From contig JAISTC010000098.1 in NCBI GenBank assembly GCA_031272805.1, forward strand, positions 1-40,212: DNA of 40,212 nucleotides, read 5' to 3'. A program made the position numbers and the translations under genes. This DNA comes from Propionibacteriaceae bacterium (lineage in GTDB: Bacteria; Actinomycetota; Actinomycetes; Propionibacteriales; Propionibacteriaceae). Of the stretch, positions 28,322-36,741 are shown piece by piece. Every line of letters begins with the position of its first letter. Within the stretch, counting starts at the first letter, position 1. The notes under the pieces are model-generated. The model was not told the DNA's origin. It made no database searches and saw only the letters and a program-made list of their open reading frames with translations.

Positions 28322-30106
28322 CTACCCCTGGCACTGCTCCGCGATGTACGCCACCGCGTCGGCCACGGCGACCGACTGGCGGTCGCCGGTCTGGCGGTCG
28401 CGGACCTCGACGACGCCGTCGGCCAGGCCGCGGCCGACGATGACGATCGTGGGGAAGCCGAGCAGTTCCGCGTCGGCGAACTTGACGCCGGGTGAGACGT
28501 TGCGGTCGTCCCAGACGACCTCCAGCCCGAGGGCCGCCAGCTCCGTGGCGATGCGCTCGGACTCCTGGGCGATGGCGTCGCCCTTGCCGGCGGACACGAC
28601 CGTGACGTCGTACGGGGCGACGTGGCGCGGCCAGCAAAGCCCCCGCTCGTCGCAGGTGCCCTCGGCCACCATCGCCACGGCGCGCGACACGCCGATGCCG
28701 TAGGAGCCCATCCAGACGGTCTGGAGCTTGCCGTTCTGGTCCAGGACGCGGAGGTCGAGCGCCTGGGAGTACTTCTGGCCCAACTGGAAGATGTGGCCCA
28801 TCTCGACGCCGCGGGCCAGCTCCAGGGGCCCGGAGCCGTCGGGGGCGGGGTCGCCGTCGCGGACCTCGGCCACGTCGATGACCCCGTCGGCGGCGAAGTC
28901 GCGGCCCTTGACGAGGTGGACGACGTGGGTGTCGGGCCGGTTGGCGCCCGTGATCCAGTCGGTCCCGTCGACGACGCGCGGGTCGAGCAGGTAGCGGACC
29001 TTGGCCTCGCCCTCAAGCCCGAGCACGGCGACGTGGCCGCCGTCGGCCAGCCGGACGGGGCCGATGTAGCCCTTGACCAACTCGGGGTGGGCGGCGAAAT
29101 CGGCTTCGCCGAACGGCTCGACCTCGGCGGGCGCCACGGCCGCCTCCAGCCGCTTCTCGTCGACCTCGCGGTCGCCGGGGAGCCCGATGACGAGGGGCTC
29201 GCGCTGGCCGTCCGGGTACTTCAGCGTGACGACGACGTTCTTCAGGGTGTCGGCGCCCGCCCACGGCCGGTCCGCCCGCGGCACCGACTCGTTGACCAAG
29301 GTCACGAGCGCATCGATCGTCCCGGCGCCGGGGGTCGGGATCTCGGCGGCCGCGGGGACGGCACTGGCGTCGACGGCGGGCGGCGGGGCGATGTGGACGG
29401 CCTCGACGTTGGCGGCGTAGCCGCCGGGCGAGCGGACGAATGTGTCCTCGCCGAACTCGGAGAGCGCCAGGAACTCCTCCGAGCGTGACCCGCCCATGGC
29501 GCCGGACATCGCCTGGACGACGACGTAGTCGAAGCCGAGGCGGTCGAAGATGCGCGTGTACGCCTGGCGGTGGAGCTCGTAGCTGGCGGCCAGGCCCTCC
29601 TCCAACAGGTCGAACGAGTAGGAGTCCTTCATGACGAACTCCTTGCCGCGCAGGATCCCGGCGCGGGGCCGGGCCTCGTCGCGGTACTTCGTCTGGATTT
29701 GGTAGAGCGTCAGCGGCAGGTCCTTGTAGGACGAGTAGAGGTCCTTGACCAGCAGGGTGAACATCTCCTCGTGGGTCGGGCCGAGGAGGAAGTCGGCCTG
29801 GGTCCGGTCCTTCAGGCGGAAGAGGCTCGGCCCGTATTCGGTCCAGCGGTTGGTCGCCTCGTAGGGCTCGCGCGGCAGCAGGGCGGGGAAGCGGACCTCC
29901 TGGCCGCCGATGGCGTCCATCTCCTCGCGCACGATCGCCTCGACCTTGGCCAAGACGCGCAGCCCGAGCGGCAGCCACGTGTAGATGCCCGGGGCGACTC
30001 GCCGGATGTAGCCCGCGCGGACCAGCCAGCGGTGGCTGGGGACGACGGCGTCCGCCGGGTCCTCACGCAGCGTCCGCACGAACAGTTGGGACATCCTCAT
30101 GACCAT
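28322..30106 (-). CDS. proS: Prolyl-tRNA synthetase
   Basis: 594 residues from the ATG at 30106, which gives [20 protein letters not shown], the expected N-terminus; GGGGTGG lies 5 nt upstream. Class II motifs are present: motif 2 [22 protein letters not shown], motif 3 [13 protein letters not shown]. The insertion (editing) domain lies between ~220 and 400, and a C-terminal anticodon-binding domain ([13 protein letters not shown]..., [23 protein letters not shown]) completes the bacterial type. The INS domain should clear mischarged Ala-tRNA(Pro). Confidence 0.96.
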   Translation of the reverse strand: MVMRMSQLFVRTLREDPADAVVPSHRWLVRAGYIRRVAPGIYTWLPLGLRVLAKVEAIVREEMDAIGGQEVRFPALLPREPYEATNRWTEYGPSLFRLKDRTQADFLLGPTHEEMFTLLVKDLYSSYKDLPLTLYQIQTKYRDEARPRAGILRGKEFVMKDSYSFDLLEEGLAASYELHRQAYTRIFDRLGFDYVVVQAMSGAMGGSRSEEFLALSEFGEDTFVRSPGGYAANVEAVHIAPPPAVDASAVPAAAEIPTPGAGTIDALVTLVNESVPRADRPWAGADTLKNVVVTLKYPDGQREPLVIGLPGDREVDEKRLEAAVAPAEVEPFGEADFAAHPELVKGYIGPVRLADGGHVAVLGLEGEAKVRYLLDPRVVDGTDWITGANRPDTHVVHLVKGRDFAADGVIDVAEVRDGDPAPDGSGPLELARGVEMGHIFQLGQKYSQALDLRVLDQNGKLQTVWMGSYGIGVSRAVAMVAEGTCDERGLCWPRHVAPYDVTVVSAGKGDAIAQESERIATELAALGLEVVWDDRNVSPGVKFADAELLGFPTIVIVGRGLADGVVEVRDRQTGDRQSVAVADAVAYIAEQCQG

Positions 30107-30128
30107 CGCAGCCACCCCTATCTGTCCG

Positions 30129-30160
30129 GCCCCCGGCCGGACCCTCGAACAACCGGGGGC
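30129..30160 (-). promoter_or_regulatory. 5'-terminal hairpin of the proS leader
   Basis: A perfect 8-bp inverted repeat, GCCCCCGG/CCGGGGGC, with a 16-nt loop. A minus-strand TAGGAT (30163-30168) would start transcription near 30156, so the stem would lie at the very 5' end of a ~50-nt proS leader, upstream of the Shine-Dalgarno. No T-box features are visible. Confidence 0.4.
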
Positions 30161-30261
30161 TGATCCTACCGCCAAAGCCCCGCTTCACCGTGACGCCAAG
30201 CCTGGCTCAAACCGTGACCAAACCTTAAGAAAACCGGCGCCAGGGCGCTTGGGCGAGGGGT

Positions 30262-30267
30262 TATGCT
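30262..30267 (+). promoter_or_regulatory. Candidate -10 for the ABC exporter operon
   Basis: TATGCT, in a short AT-richer pocket, would give a ~35-nt leader carrying AAGGA before the GTG at 30308. The -35 is not convincing. Confidence 0.4.
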
Positions 30268-30307
30268 TGGGCTGGCCGTTTGACCTCCTCCGGACGCAAG
30301 GATTGAC

Positions 30308-31219
30308 GTGATCTCCGTTGACACCCTGAGCAAGCGCTTCGGCGCCGTCCAGGCGGTGGACAACTTATCTTTTGAGATTGAAGATGGTGAGCTGTTCGCC
30401 CTCCTGGGCGCCAATGGCGCGGGCAAGTCGACCACGATCGCCTGCATGACCACGACGCTCCGGCCCGACTCGGGCCACATCCGCATCAACAACTACTCGG
30501 TCGGCGCCGACCAGGAGAGCATCCGGCGCGACACGGGCATCGTCTTCCAGCAATCCCTCCTCGACCCCAAGCTGACGGTCTCCGAGAACCTCCACCTCAA
30601 GGCCTCCCTCTACCGCATCGCCCACGACCGGGTCGACGACGTCTGCGACCTCGTCGGCGTGTCCGACCTCCAGCGCCGCTTCTACGGCCATCTGTCCGGC
30701 GGCCAGAAGCGGCGCGTCGACATCGCCCGGGCGCTGCTCCACCATCCCAGCGTCATGTTCCTCGACGAGCCGACGTCCGGCCTCGACCCGCAGAGCCGGG
30801 CCCAGGTGTGGGACGCCATCAACCGGCTGCGCGAGGAGGACCAGATGACGGTCGTCCTGACCACCCACTACATGGAGGAGACCGAGGAGGCCGACCACGT
30901 CGTGGTCGTCGACCACGGCCAGCTCGTGACGGAGGGGACGCCGACACAGTTGCGCAACGAGTTCTCCGCGCCCGTGCTCCGCCTGACCCCGGCGAGCGAC
31001 TTCGACGCCTACCAGCTCGAGATCATGCTCGAGCGGACCCGCCCGGACCTCTGGTGGCAGGAGAACGGCTCGTACCGCGTCGAGGTGCGCAACGCGCAGG
31101 ACGCCATCCGGGTCCTCGACGTGTACCGGCCGACCCTGGCCGATTTCGAGTTCGTCCACGGCTCCATGGACGACGTCTTCTTGAACCTGCTGGGCGGCGA
31201 GCCGGAGTATGCCGACTGA
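30308..31219 (+). CDS. ABC-2 exporter, ATP-binding subunit
   Basis: 303 residues. Walker A GANGAGKST (35-43), Q-loop VFQQSLLDPKLTV, signature LSGGQKRR, Walker B VMFLDEPTSGLDPQSR and the switch His in TTHYMEETEEAD are complete. The type is that of daunorubicin/DrrA-like exporters. AAGGA stands ~8 nt before the GTG start. Codons at 30365-30388 (TTA TCT TTT GAG ATT GAA GAT GGT) are strikingly A/T-ending compared with the rest of the gene. It overlaps the permease by one base (TGATG). Substrate unknown; drug, lipid or peptide export is typical. Confidence 0.93.
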   Translation: MISVDTLSKRFGAVQAVDNLSFEIEDGELFALLGANGAGKSTTIACMTTTLRPDSGHIRINNYSVGADQESIRRDTGIVFQQSLLDPKLTVSENLHLKASLYRIAHDRVDDVCDLVGVSDLQRRFYGHLSGGQKRRVDIARALLHHPSVMFLDEPTSGLDPQSRAQVWDAINRLREEDQMTVVLTTHYMEETEEADHVVVVDHGQLVTEGTPTQLRNEFSAPVLRLTPASDFDAYQLEIMLERTRPDLWWQENGSYRVEVRNAQDAIRVLDVYRPTLADFEFVHGSMDDVFLNLLGGEPEYAD

Positions 31220-32109
31220 TGACGAACACCCTTCTCCTCGCCCGGCGGAATCTGACGATCTACCTGCGTGACAAGACGGGCGTGTTCCTCTCGTTCCTGG
31301 CGGCGCTCATCCTCCTGGCCCTCTACATCCTGTTCCTCCAGAAGATGAACATCGACGGCATCCAGGAGGCGCTCGAGAAGCGCGAGCTGCCCTACGTCCA
31401 GGCGGACGTGGCGTACTACGTCAACGTCTGGGTCTTCGCGGGCATCGTCATGGTGACGACGGTCACGACGGGGCTGGGGGCGCTGGTCGGCTACGTCGAC
31501 GACCGGATGACCGGCCGGTTCACGGAGTTCATCGTCATGCCGATCCGGCGCTGGCAGATCATCGGCGGCTACTACCTGTCCTGCTTCGTGGCGTCGTTCG
31601 CCATGTCGTCGATCGTGCTGTTCGTCGGCTGGGGCGTCGTCCGGGTCTTCGAGGGCCGCGCCCCGGGCATCGCGGCCGTCGGCGAGGCGTGGGGCTGGGT
31701 GTTCCTCTGCGCGGCCGGCTTCTCCGCGCTCAACTGCTTCCTCATCACGCTGACGGCGTCGACCGGCTCGTTCGTCACGCTGTCCACGATCACGGGCACG
31801 ATGATCGGCTTCCTCGCCGCCGCGTACATCCCCGAGTTGATGATCCCGACGGGCGTCCGCAACGTCATCAACGTGCTGCCGTTCGCCCAGGCCGCCGGCC
31901 TGCTGCGCCGGGCCCTGGCGTCCGACGCCCTGGTCATCGTGACGGGCGGGGACTCGGGCTACACGAAGACCCTGCGCCAGAGCTACGGCTTCGACCTGTA
32001 CGTCGGCTCCCACCACATCCCCGACTGGCTGCCGCCGGTCGTGCTCGTCGCGCTGATCGCCGTGTTCGGCGCGCTGGCGGTGGCCCAGTTGCGCCGCCGC
32101 ATCAAGTAG
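31219..32109 (+). CDS. ABC-2 exporter, permease subunit
   Basis: 296 residues with about six transmembrane helices, beginning TNTLLLARRNLTIYLRDKTGVFLSFLAALILLALYILFL and ending in a basic RRRIK. An extracytoplasmic loop follows helix 1 (KMNIDGIQEALEKRELPY). The conserved ABC-2 helical stretch (GIVMVTTVTTGLGALVGYVDDRMTGRFTEF) is present. The start overlaps the ATPase stop, so the two subunits are made in a coupled way and form one exporter. Confidence 0.9.
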   Translation: MTNTLLLARRNLTIYLRDKTGVFLSFLAALILLALYILFLQKMNIDGIQEALEKRELPYVQADVAYYVNVWVFAGIVMVTTVTTGLGALVGYVDDRMTGRFTEFIVMPIRRWQIIGGYYLSCFVASFAMSSIVLFVGWGVVRVFEGRAPGIAAVGEAWGWVFLCAAGFSALNCFLITLTASTGSFVTLSTITGTMIGFLAAAYIPELMIPTGVRNVINVLPFAQAAGLLRRALASDALVIVTGGDSGYTKTLRQSYGFDLYVGSHHIPDWLPPVVLVALIAVFGALAVAQLRRRIK

Positions 32110-32137
32110 GGCGGCTGGCGGGCGGCCGCCGCCCCTA
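32107..32137. terminator. Palindrome between convergent ABC permease and GNAT genes
   Basis: GGGCGGC (32109-32115) pairs with GCCGCCC (32128-32134), extended inside by GGC/GCC around a 5-nt loop. It starts in one stop codon and reaches the other. A strong stem without a U tract, as is common in actinobacteria, it could stop transcription from both sides. Confidence 0.45.
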
Positions 32138-32989
32138 CCAGAGGACCGTGGCGAACTCGCCCACCATCGTGAAGCCGAGGCGCCGGTAGACCGACAGCGC
32201 CCGCTGGTTGTAGTCGTTGACGTACAGGCTGACGATCGGGTAGCGCCGCCGGACCAGCCGGATGACGGCCGCCAGGGCCGCCTCCGAGAGCCCCCGGCCG
32301 CGCAGGTCCGGGTGGAGCCAGACGCCGCCGATCTGGCAGACCGGGCCGGAGGCGACGGAGACGTCGGCCTTGAACAGGACCTGGTGGCCGTCCCAGACGC
32401 CGTAGGCGTCGCCCCGCTGGATGATCCGGTCGACGTGGCGCCGGTAGCCGCCGGTCGCCTCGGCCGGGGTGACGCCGATCTCCTCCGTGTACATGGCGAC
32501 GGCCGCCCGGTAGTAGGCGTCGGCCAGGGCGGCCGTGATGGGCGTCACGGCGGGGTCGGCCGGGCCGTCGGGGTCGCGGTCGATCATGAGGACGGGCTGG
32601 CGCTCGCGGACCTCGCGCGGGCCGCCCCAGACGCCCGGGAAACGGCGGGCCAGCTCCTCGAAGAGGCCCATGGCGTAGGGCCTGGCCCCGACGATCGACC
32701 CGGCCCGGCGCAGGCCGCCCAGGTAGCGGGCCAGCGGCGGGATGGCGTCGGCGGCCAGTTCGACCGGGGTGAGGGACGCGGCGTTGGACAGGAGGCCCAG
32801 GAGGCGGCCACGAAAATCGAAGGCGCCGAGGATGTCGTGACCCATCAGGTGGGGCTCGAGGCCCGAGGCGCGCATCTTGGCGAGGACGAGGACGTTCTCG
32901 ACGGGGTGCTGGCCGGCCAGGGCGAGGGCTTGGGTGAGATCACGCGGTCCCAGCGCTCGGACGGTAGGCACGGGTCCAAGAGTAGCCAC
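32135..32989 (-). CDS. DUF4081 domain GNAT family N-acetyltransferase
   Basis: 284 residues. The N-terminal half (HPVENVLVLAKMRASGLEP..., GRLLGLLSNAASLTPVEL) matches DUF4081. The C-terminal half is a GNAT domain with the acetyl-CoA motif VWLHPDLRGRGLSEAALAAVIRLV and the closing VNDYNQRALSVYRRLGF. It is the Rv2867c type, which in mycobacteria also adjoins ispG; the substrate is unknown. It follows ispG by 30 nt and is probably co-transcribed. The GTG at 32989 is used; a second GTG six codons later (MPTVRALGPRDL) is a fair alternative. Confidence 0.88.
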   Translation of the reverse strand: MATLGPVPTVRALGPRDLTQALALAGQHPVENVLVLAKMRASGLEPHLMGHDILGAFDFRGRLLGLLSNAASLTPVELAADAIPPLARYLGGLRRAGSIVGARPYAMGLFEELARRFPGVWGGPREVRERQPVLMIDRDPDGPADPAVTPITAALADAYYRAAVAMYTEEIGVTPAEATGGYRRHVDRIIQRGDAYGVWDGHQVLFKADVSVASGPVCQIGGVWLHPDLRGRGLSEAALAAVIRLVRRRYPIVSLYVNDYNQRALSVYRRLGFTMVGEFATVLW

Positions 32990-33019
32990 CGGGTCCCAAG
33001 GCGCCGGACCGCCGGGCCG

Positions 33020-34165
33020 TCAGACCACCGTGACGACCGGGGCGCCCGCGGCGTCCGGCCGCTCGGCGGCCAGGCGGCGGGCCTCGGCCAAGAGGGTGGG
33101 GACGATCTCCGCCTCCGGCACGGTCCGGATGACCTCGCCCTGGACGAAGATCTGGCCCTTGCCGTTGCCCGAGGCCACGCCGAGGTCGGCCTCGCGGGCC
33201 TCGCCCGGGCCGTTGACGACGCAGCCCATGACGGCCACGCGGAGCGGGACGGTCAGCCCTTCCAGCCCCTTCGTGACCTGTTCGGCCAGCGTGTAGACGT
33301 CGACCTGGGCCCGGCCGCAGCTCGGGCAGGACACGATCTCCAGCCGGCGGGCGCGCAGGTTGAGGGCCTCCAGGATCTTGAGGCCGACCTTGACCTCCTC
33401 GACCGGCGGGGCCGAGAGCGACACTCGGATCGTGTCGCCGATGCCCTCGGCCAGCAGGATGCCGAACGCGACGGACGACTTGATGGTCCCCTGGAAGGCC
33501 GGCCCGGCCTCGGTCACGCCCAGGTGGAGCGGGTAGTCGCAGGCGGCGGCCAGCTGGCGGTAGGCCTCGACCATGACGACGGGGTCGTGGTGCTTGACGG
33601 AGATCTTGAAGTCGAAGAAGCCAACCTCCTCGAACAGCCGGGCCTCGTTGAGAGCGGACTCGACCAGGGCGTCGGGCGTGGCCTTGCCGTACTTGGCCAG
33701 CAGGCGGGCGTCGAGGGAACCGGCGTTGACGCCGATGCGGAGCGACACGCCGGCGTCCGCGGCGGCCCGGGCGATGGTGGCGACCTGGTCGTCGAAGGCC
33801 TTGATGTTGCCGGGGTTGACGCGGACGGCGGCGCAGCCGGCGTCGATCGCGGCCAGGACGTAGCGGGGCTGGAAGTGGATGTCGGCGATGACGGGGATCT
33901 GGGAGTGGCGCGTGATCTCGGGCAGGGCGTCGGCGTCGTCCTGGCTGGGCACGGCGACGCGGACGATGTCGCAGCCCGCGGCGGTCAGCTCGGCGATCTG
34001 CTGGAGCGTGGCCGTGACGTCGACCGTCTTGGTCGTCGTCATCGACTGGACCGAGATCGGCGCCCCGCCGCCGACCTGGACCTGGCCCACCCGGATCGGG
34101 CGGGACGGGCGCCGGGGGGCGAGGACGGGGGCGGGCAGGGCGGGCATTCCAAGGTCAACGGTCAC
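33020..34165 (-). CDS. ispG: 4-hydroxy-3-methylbut-2-enyl-diphosphate synthase (flavodoxin)
   Basis: 381 residues. The penultimate step of the MEP isoprenoid pathway, a [4Fe-4S] enzyme. TIM barrel with [31 protein letters not shown] and KISVKHHDP; cluster cysteines in SCPSCGRAQ (~281) and [11 protein letters not shown] (~314) plus the downstream Glu. The GTG at 34165 is chosen because TACAGT lies exactly 7 nt upstream; the in-frame GTG at 34174 would overlap that element. dxr and rip1, its usual neighbours in actinobacteria, are absent. Confidence 0.94.
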   Translation of the reverse strand: MTVDLGMPALPAPVLAPRRPSRPIRVGQVQVGGGAPISVQSMTTTKTVDVTATLQQIAELTAAGCDIVRVAVPSQDDADALPEITRHSQIPVIADIHFQPRYVLAAIDAGCAAVRVNPGNIKAFDDQVATIARAAADAGVSLRIGVNAGSLDARLLAKYGKATPDALVESALNEARLFEEVGFFDFKISVKHHDPVVMVEAYRQLAAACDYPLHLGVTEAGPAFQGTIKSSVAFGILLAEGIGDTIRVSLSAPPVEEVKVGLKILEALNLRARRLEIVSCPSCGRAQVDVYTLAEQVTKGLEGLTVPLRVAVMGCVVNGPGEAREADLGVASGNGKGQIFVQGEVIRTVPEAEIVPTLLAEARRLAAERPDAAGAPVVTVV

Positions 34166-34172
34166 GGCGGCC

Positions 34173-34178
34173 ACTGTA
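34173..34178 (-). promoter_or_regulatory. -10 element for leaderless ispG
   Basis: TACAGT on the minus strand, 7-nt spacer (GGCCGCC), GTG. The same hexamer and spacer serve the divergent gene at 34269. Confidence 0.6.
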
Positions 34179-34255
34179 CCCCCGCGCCGCTCCGGCGGCC
34201 GCCGCCCAAACCCTCGACCACCGCCGCGCGGCGTGACCGGGCGCGCCGCCGGGGC

Positions 34256-34261
34256 TACAGT
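34256..34261 (+). promoter_or_regulatory. -10 element for the leaderless DUF6394 gene
   Basis: TACAGT, 7-nt spacer (TCCAACC), ATG at 34269. No Shine-Dalgarno. Confidence 0.6.
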
Positions 34262-34268
34262 TCCAACC

Positions 34269-34652
34269 ATGAGTCTTGAGAAGGTCTTCTTCGGGTTCTT
34301 CGTCATACTCGCCGCGACCCTCAACTTCGGGTTCTTCGTCGGCGATATCTCGAACCCGGAGGCCCACAGCTCCATCGAGCTCTACGCCGCGCTCGTGGTC
34401 AACATCCTGGCCACGGTGATCAAGCTCGGCGACCGTACCCAGATCGGGGCGGTCCACATCGCCACGAGCCTCGTGGCGGACATCCAGCTCATCGTGTCCG
34501 CCATCCTCTACGCCCTCAACAGCTCGGGCGGCCGGATCCCGAGCGAGCACGTCATGGCCACAATCGTCTCGTTCTCCGGCGGCGCCCTCCTCGCCAACAT
34601 CGTCTCGGTCATCCTCCTCGTCATCGAGACGTCCACGTTCCGCCGCCGCTGA
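34269..34652 (+). CDS. DUF6394-like small membrane protein, channel partner
   Basis: 127 residues with four predicted helices: [66 protein letters not shown], and [25 protein letters not shown]. The sequence is close to what I recall as DUF6394, seen next to RCK-type ion-channel genes in proteobacteria. It lies 8 nt before the channel gene, is almost certainly co-transcribed with it, and may be an auxiliary subunit (inference). Confidence 0.75.
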   Translation: MSLEKVFFGFFVILAATLNFGFFVGDISNPEAHSSIELYAALVVNILATVIKLGDRTQIGAVHIATSLVADIQLIVSAILYALNSSGGRIPSEHVMATIVSFSGGALLANIVSVILLVIETSTFRRR

Positions 34653-34660
34653 GGGACCCG

Positions 34661-36694
34661 GTGTCCAGCCCGACCGCCCCGCCGCGGGGACCCGCCCCGG
34701 CCCCCAGCTCGAGCTCGCGGCGGCGCCGCCGCCGGGCGGTCCACCGCGCCCCGAGCCGCTCGACCCAGCTCCGCCTCGGCCACGTCGAGGTCCCCCGGGA
34801 ACTCCCGGACCTCGCGGCCGTGTTCATCTTCCTGCGGAAGATGCGGGGACCGCTGTCGGCCGTGTTCGCCACGATGACGATCGGCTCCGTCGGGCTGGCC
34901 CTCGTGCCGGGCCCGGAGGGCCAGCCCAACCTGACGGCGTTCCAGGCGTTCTACTTCATGACGTTCACGGCGTCGACCATCGGCCTGGGCGAGATCCCCT
35001 ACGCCTACTCGACGGCCCAACGGGCGTGGGTCATGTTCGCCATCTACATGTCGGTCGTGACCTGGGCCTATGCGCTGTCGCGCGTCATGACGCTCGGCTC
35101 GGACGCCGCGTTCACGTCGGCCCGCCGGGCCGCCACGTTCAGCCGGGCGGTCCACCACATGCGGGAGCCGTTCACGCTCGTGCTGGGCTATGGCTACATC
35201 GGCCGGTCGGTCGTCCGGGCCCTCGACATGCGGGGCCGCCGCGTCGTCGTCGTGGACCAGGAGACGTCGCCCATTGAACGGGTCGGGACCGACCTGCTGA
35301 CGACCGACGTCCCGGGCTACACGGCCGACGCCCGGGACCCGGTCATCCTCGGCGTGGCCGGCCTCGACCACCCGCACTGCGAGGCCGTCCTGGCGCTGAC
35401 CGGGGACGAGGAGGCCAACCTCCAGATCGTCATGGCCTGCCGCCTGCTGCGGCCGGAGATGCCGGTCCTGGCTCGCGTCACGACCCGGCCCGTGGCCCAG
35501 GCGATGCGGGACTTCAACCCGACGGCCGTCATCAACGCCTTCGACGACTACGGCCGCTTCCTCCTGCTGTCGCTGCACCGGCCGTACACGTACCGGCTCA
35601 TCATGTGGCTGATGGCGGAGGCCGGGACCGAGTTGCCGCCCCTGCCGCCCCGCTTCACTCTGAAGCGCTGGCTCGTCGTGTCCGACGGCCCGTTCGGCGA
35701 CGAGATCGCGGACGACCTGACGGCGGCCGGCCACGAGGTGGTCCGCCACAACCCCGCCGACGGCGTCCCGCGTGACCTCAGCCACATCGACGCGGTCGTC
35801 TGCGGCACCGAGTCGGACGCCACCAACCTGTCCCTGGCCGCCCACGCCCGCCGGACCCGGCCGCAGGCGTACCTGGCGGTCCGGGTGATGTCGCACCAGC
35901 GCCTGCCCCTCCTGGAGGCGTTCAAGCCCGACTCCGTCTTCTTCCCGCCCGGCCTCGTCACGCAGCAGGTCCTGGTCCACCTGGTCAACCCGCACTACTG
36001 GAAGTTCATCGCCGCGATCATGTCGGCGGAGGACGCCTGGTCGCGCGAGGTCACGGAGGGGCTGGCGGCGCGGCTGACGACCAAGTCCCCGGACGTCCGG
36101 CCGCTGCGCATCAACGAGCACGAGACCCCGGCCGTGGTCCGGTGGATGGAGAAGCACACGGTCACGCTGGGCGATCTGTTCCGCTCGCCGTACGACCGCG
36201 ACCTCCACATCGCGGCGACGCCGCTGCTGCTCGTGCGCGGCAAGAAGCGGCTCGTGCTGCCGGACGAGACGACGGAGCTCAAGCTCGGCGACGAGATCGT
36301 CATCGCGGGCCAGACCGGGGCGTTCAACTCCCAGACCGAGGTCATCTACGACGACTCGACGATCCACTACGTCGTGACCGGCCGCGAGATCCCGACGTCC
36401 TGGATCGGCCGGGTCATCTCGCGCCGCAGCCGCGAGCGCGAGGCGCTGGCCCAGATCGCCGCCGGCCTGCCGCAGCCGGGCGGCGCGGAACCGCGGACCT
36501 GGCCGGCCCTGCCGGGCGCCGACCAACTGATGGCGTCGGCGGAGACGGCGTCCAGCGCCGGCAGCGCGGCCGAATCAGAGGTCCGCGAATGGCCGGACGA
36601 CAAGTCCGAGAAGCCGTCCCGGCCCGCCGCCACGGCCGCCAAGCCGACCCCCAGCCCCGCCCGGGCCAAGGCGGGCGACCCGCCGCCGAGCTAG
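34661..36694 (+). CDS. Ion-channel/TrkA-type protein with two RCK domains
   Basis: 677 residues from a GTG. After a basic Pro/Ser/Arg tail (1-50) comes a two-helix pore unit: LSAVFATMTIGSVGLAL, pore helix FQAFYFMTFTASTIGLGEIPY, and WVMFAIYMSVVTWAYALSRV. The filter reads TIGLGE, not the classical T[VI]GYGD. Two RCK units follow: TrkA-N TLVLGYGYIGRSVVRALDMRG with a C-terminal Asp for NAD, and a second Rossmann unit LVVSDGPFGDEIADDLTAAG. A final TrkA-C-like stretch (LVLPDETTELKLGDEIVIAG) precedes a disordered Pro/Ala tail. It is probably a tetrameric K+-type channel gated by nucleotide; selectivity is uncertain. Confidence 0.83.
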   Translation: MSSPTAPPRGPAPAPSSSSRRRRRRAVHRAPSRSTQLRLGHVEVPRELPDLAAVFIFLRKMRGPLSAVFATMTIGSVGLALVPGPEGQPNLTAFQAFYFMTFTASTIGLGEIPYAYSTAQRAWVMFAIYMSVVTWAYALSRVMTLGSDAAFTSARRAATFSRAVHHMREPFTLVLGYGYIGRSVVRALDMRGRRVVVVDQETSPIERVGTDLLTTDVPGYTADARDPVILGVAGLDHPHCEAVLALTGDEEANLQIVMACRLLRPEMPVLARVTTRPVAQAMRDFNPTAVINAFDDYGRFLLLSLHRPYTYRLIMWLMAEAGTELPPLPPRFTLKRWLVVSDGPFGDEIADDLTAAGHEVVRHNPADGVPRDLSHIDAVVCGTESDATNLSLAAHARRTRPQAYLAVRVMSHQRLPLLEAFKPDSVFFPPGLVTQQVLVHLVNPHYWKFIAAIMSAEDAWSREVTEGLAARLTTKSPDVRPLRINEHETPAVVRWMEKHTVTLGDLFRSPYDRDLHIAATPLLLVRGKKRLVLPDETTELKLGDEIVIAGQTGAFNSQTEVIYDDSTIHYVVTGREIPTSWIGRVISRRSREREALAQIAAGLPQPGGAEPRTWPALPGADQLMASAETASSAGSAAESEVREWPDDKSEKPSRPAATAAKPTPSPARAKAGDPPPS

Positions 36695-36741
36695 CACGGC
36701 CACCTCGGGGGAGGCCGGGAATCGGGCCCGCCAGTTGGCCG

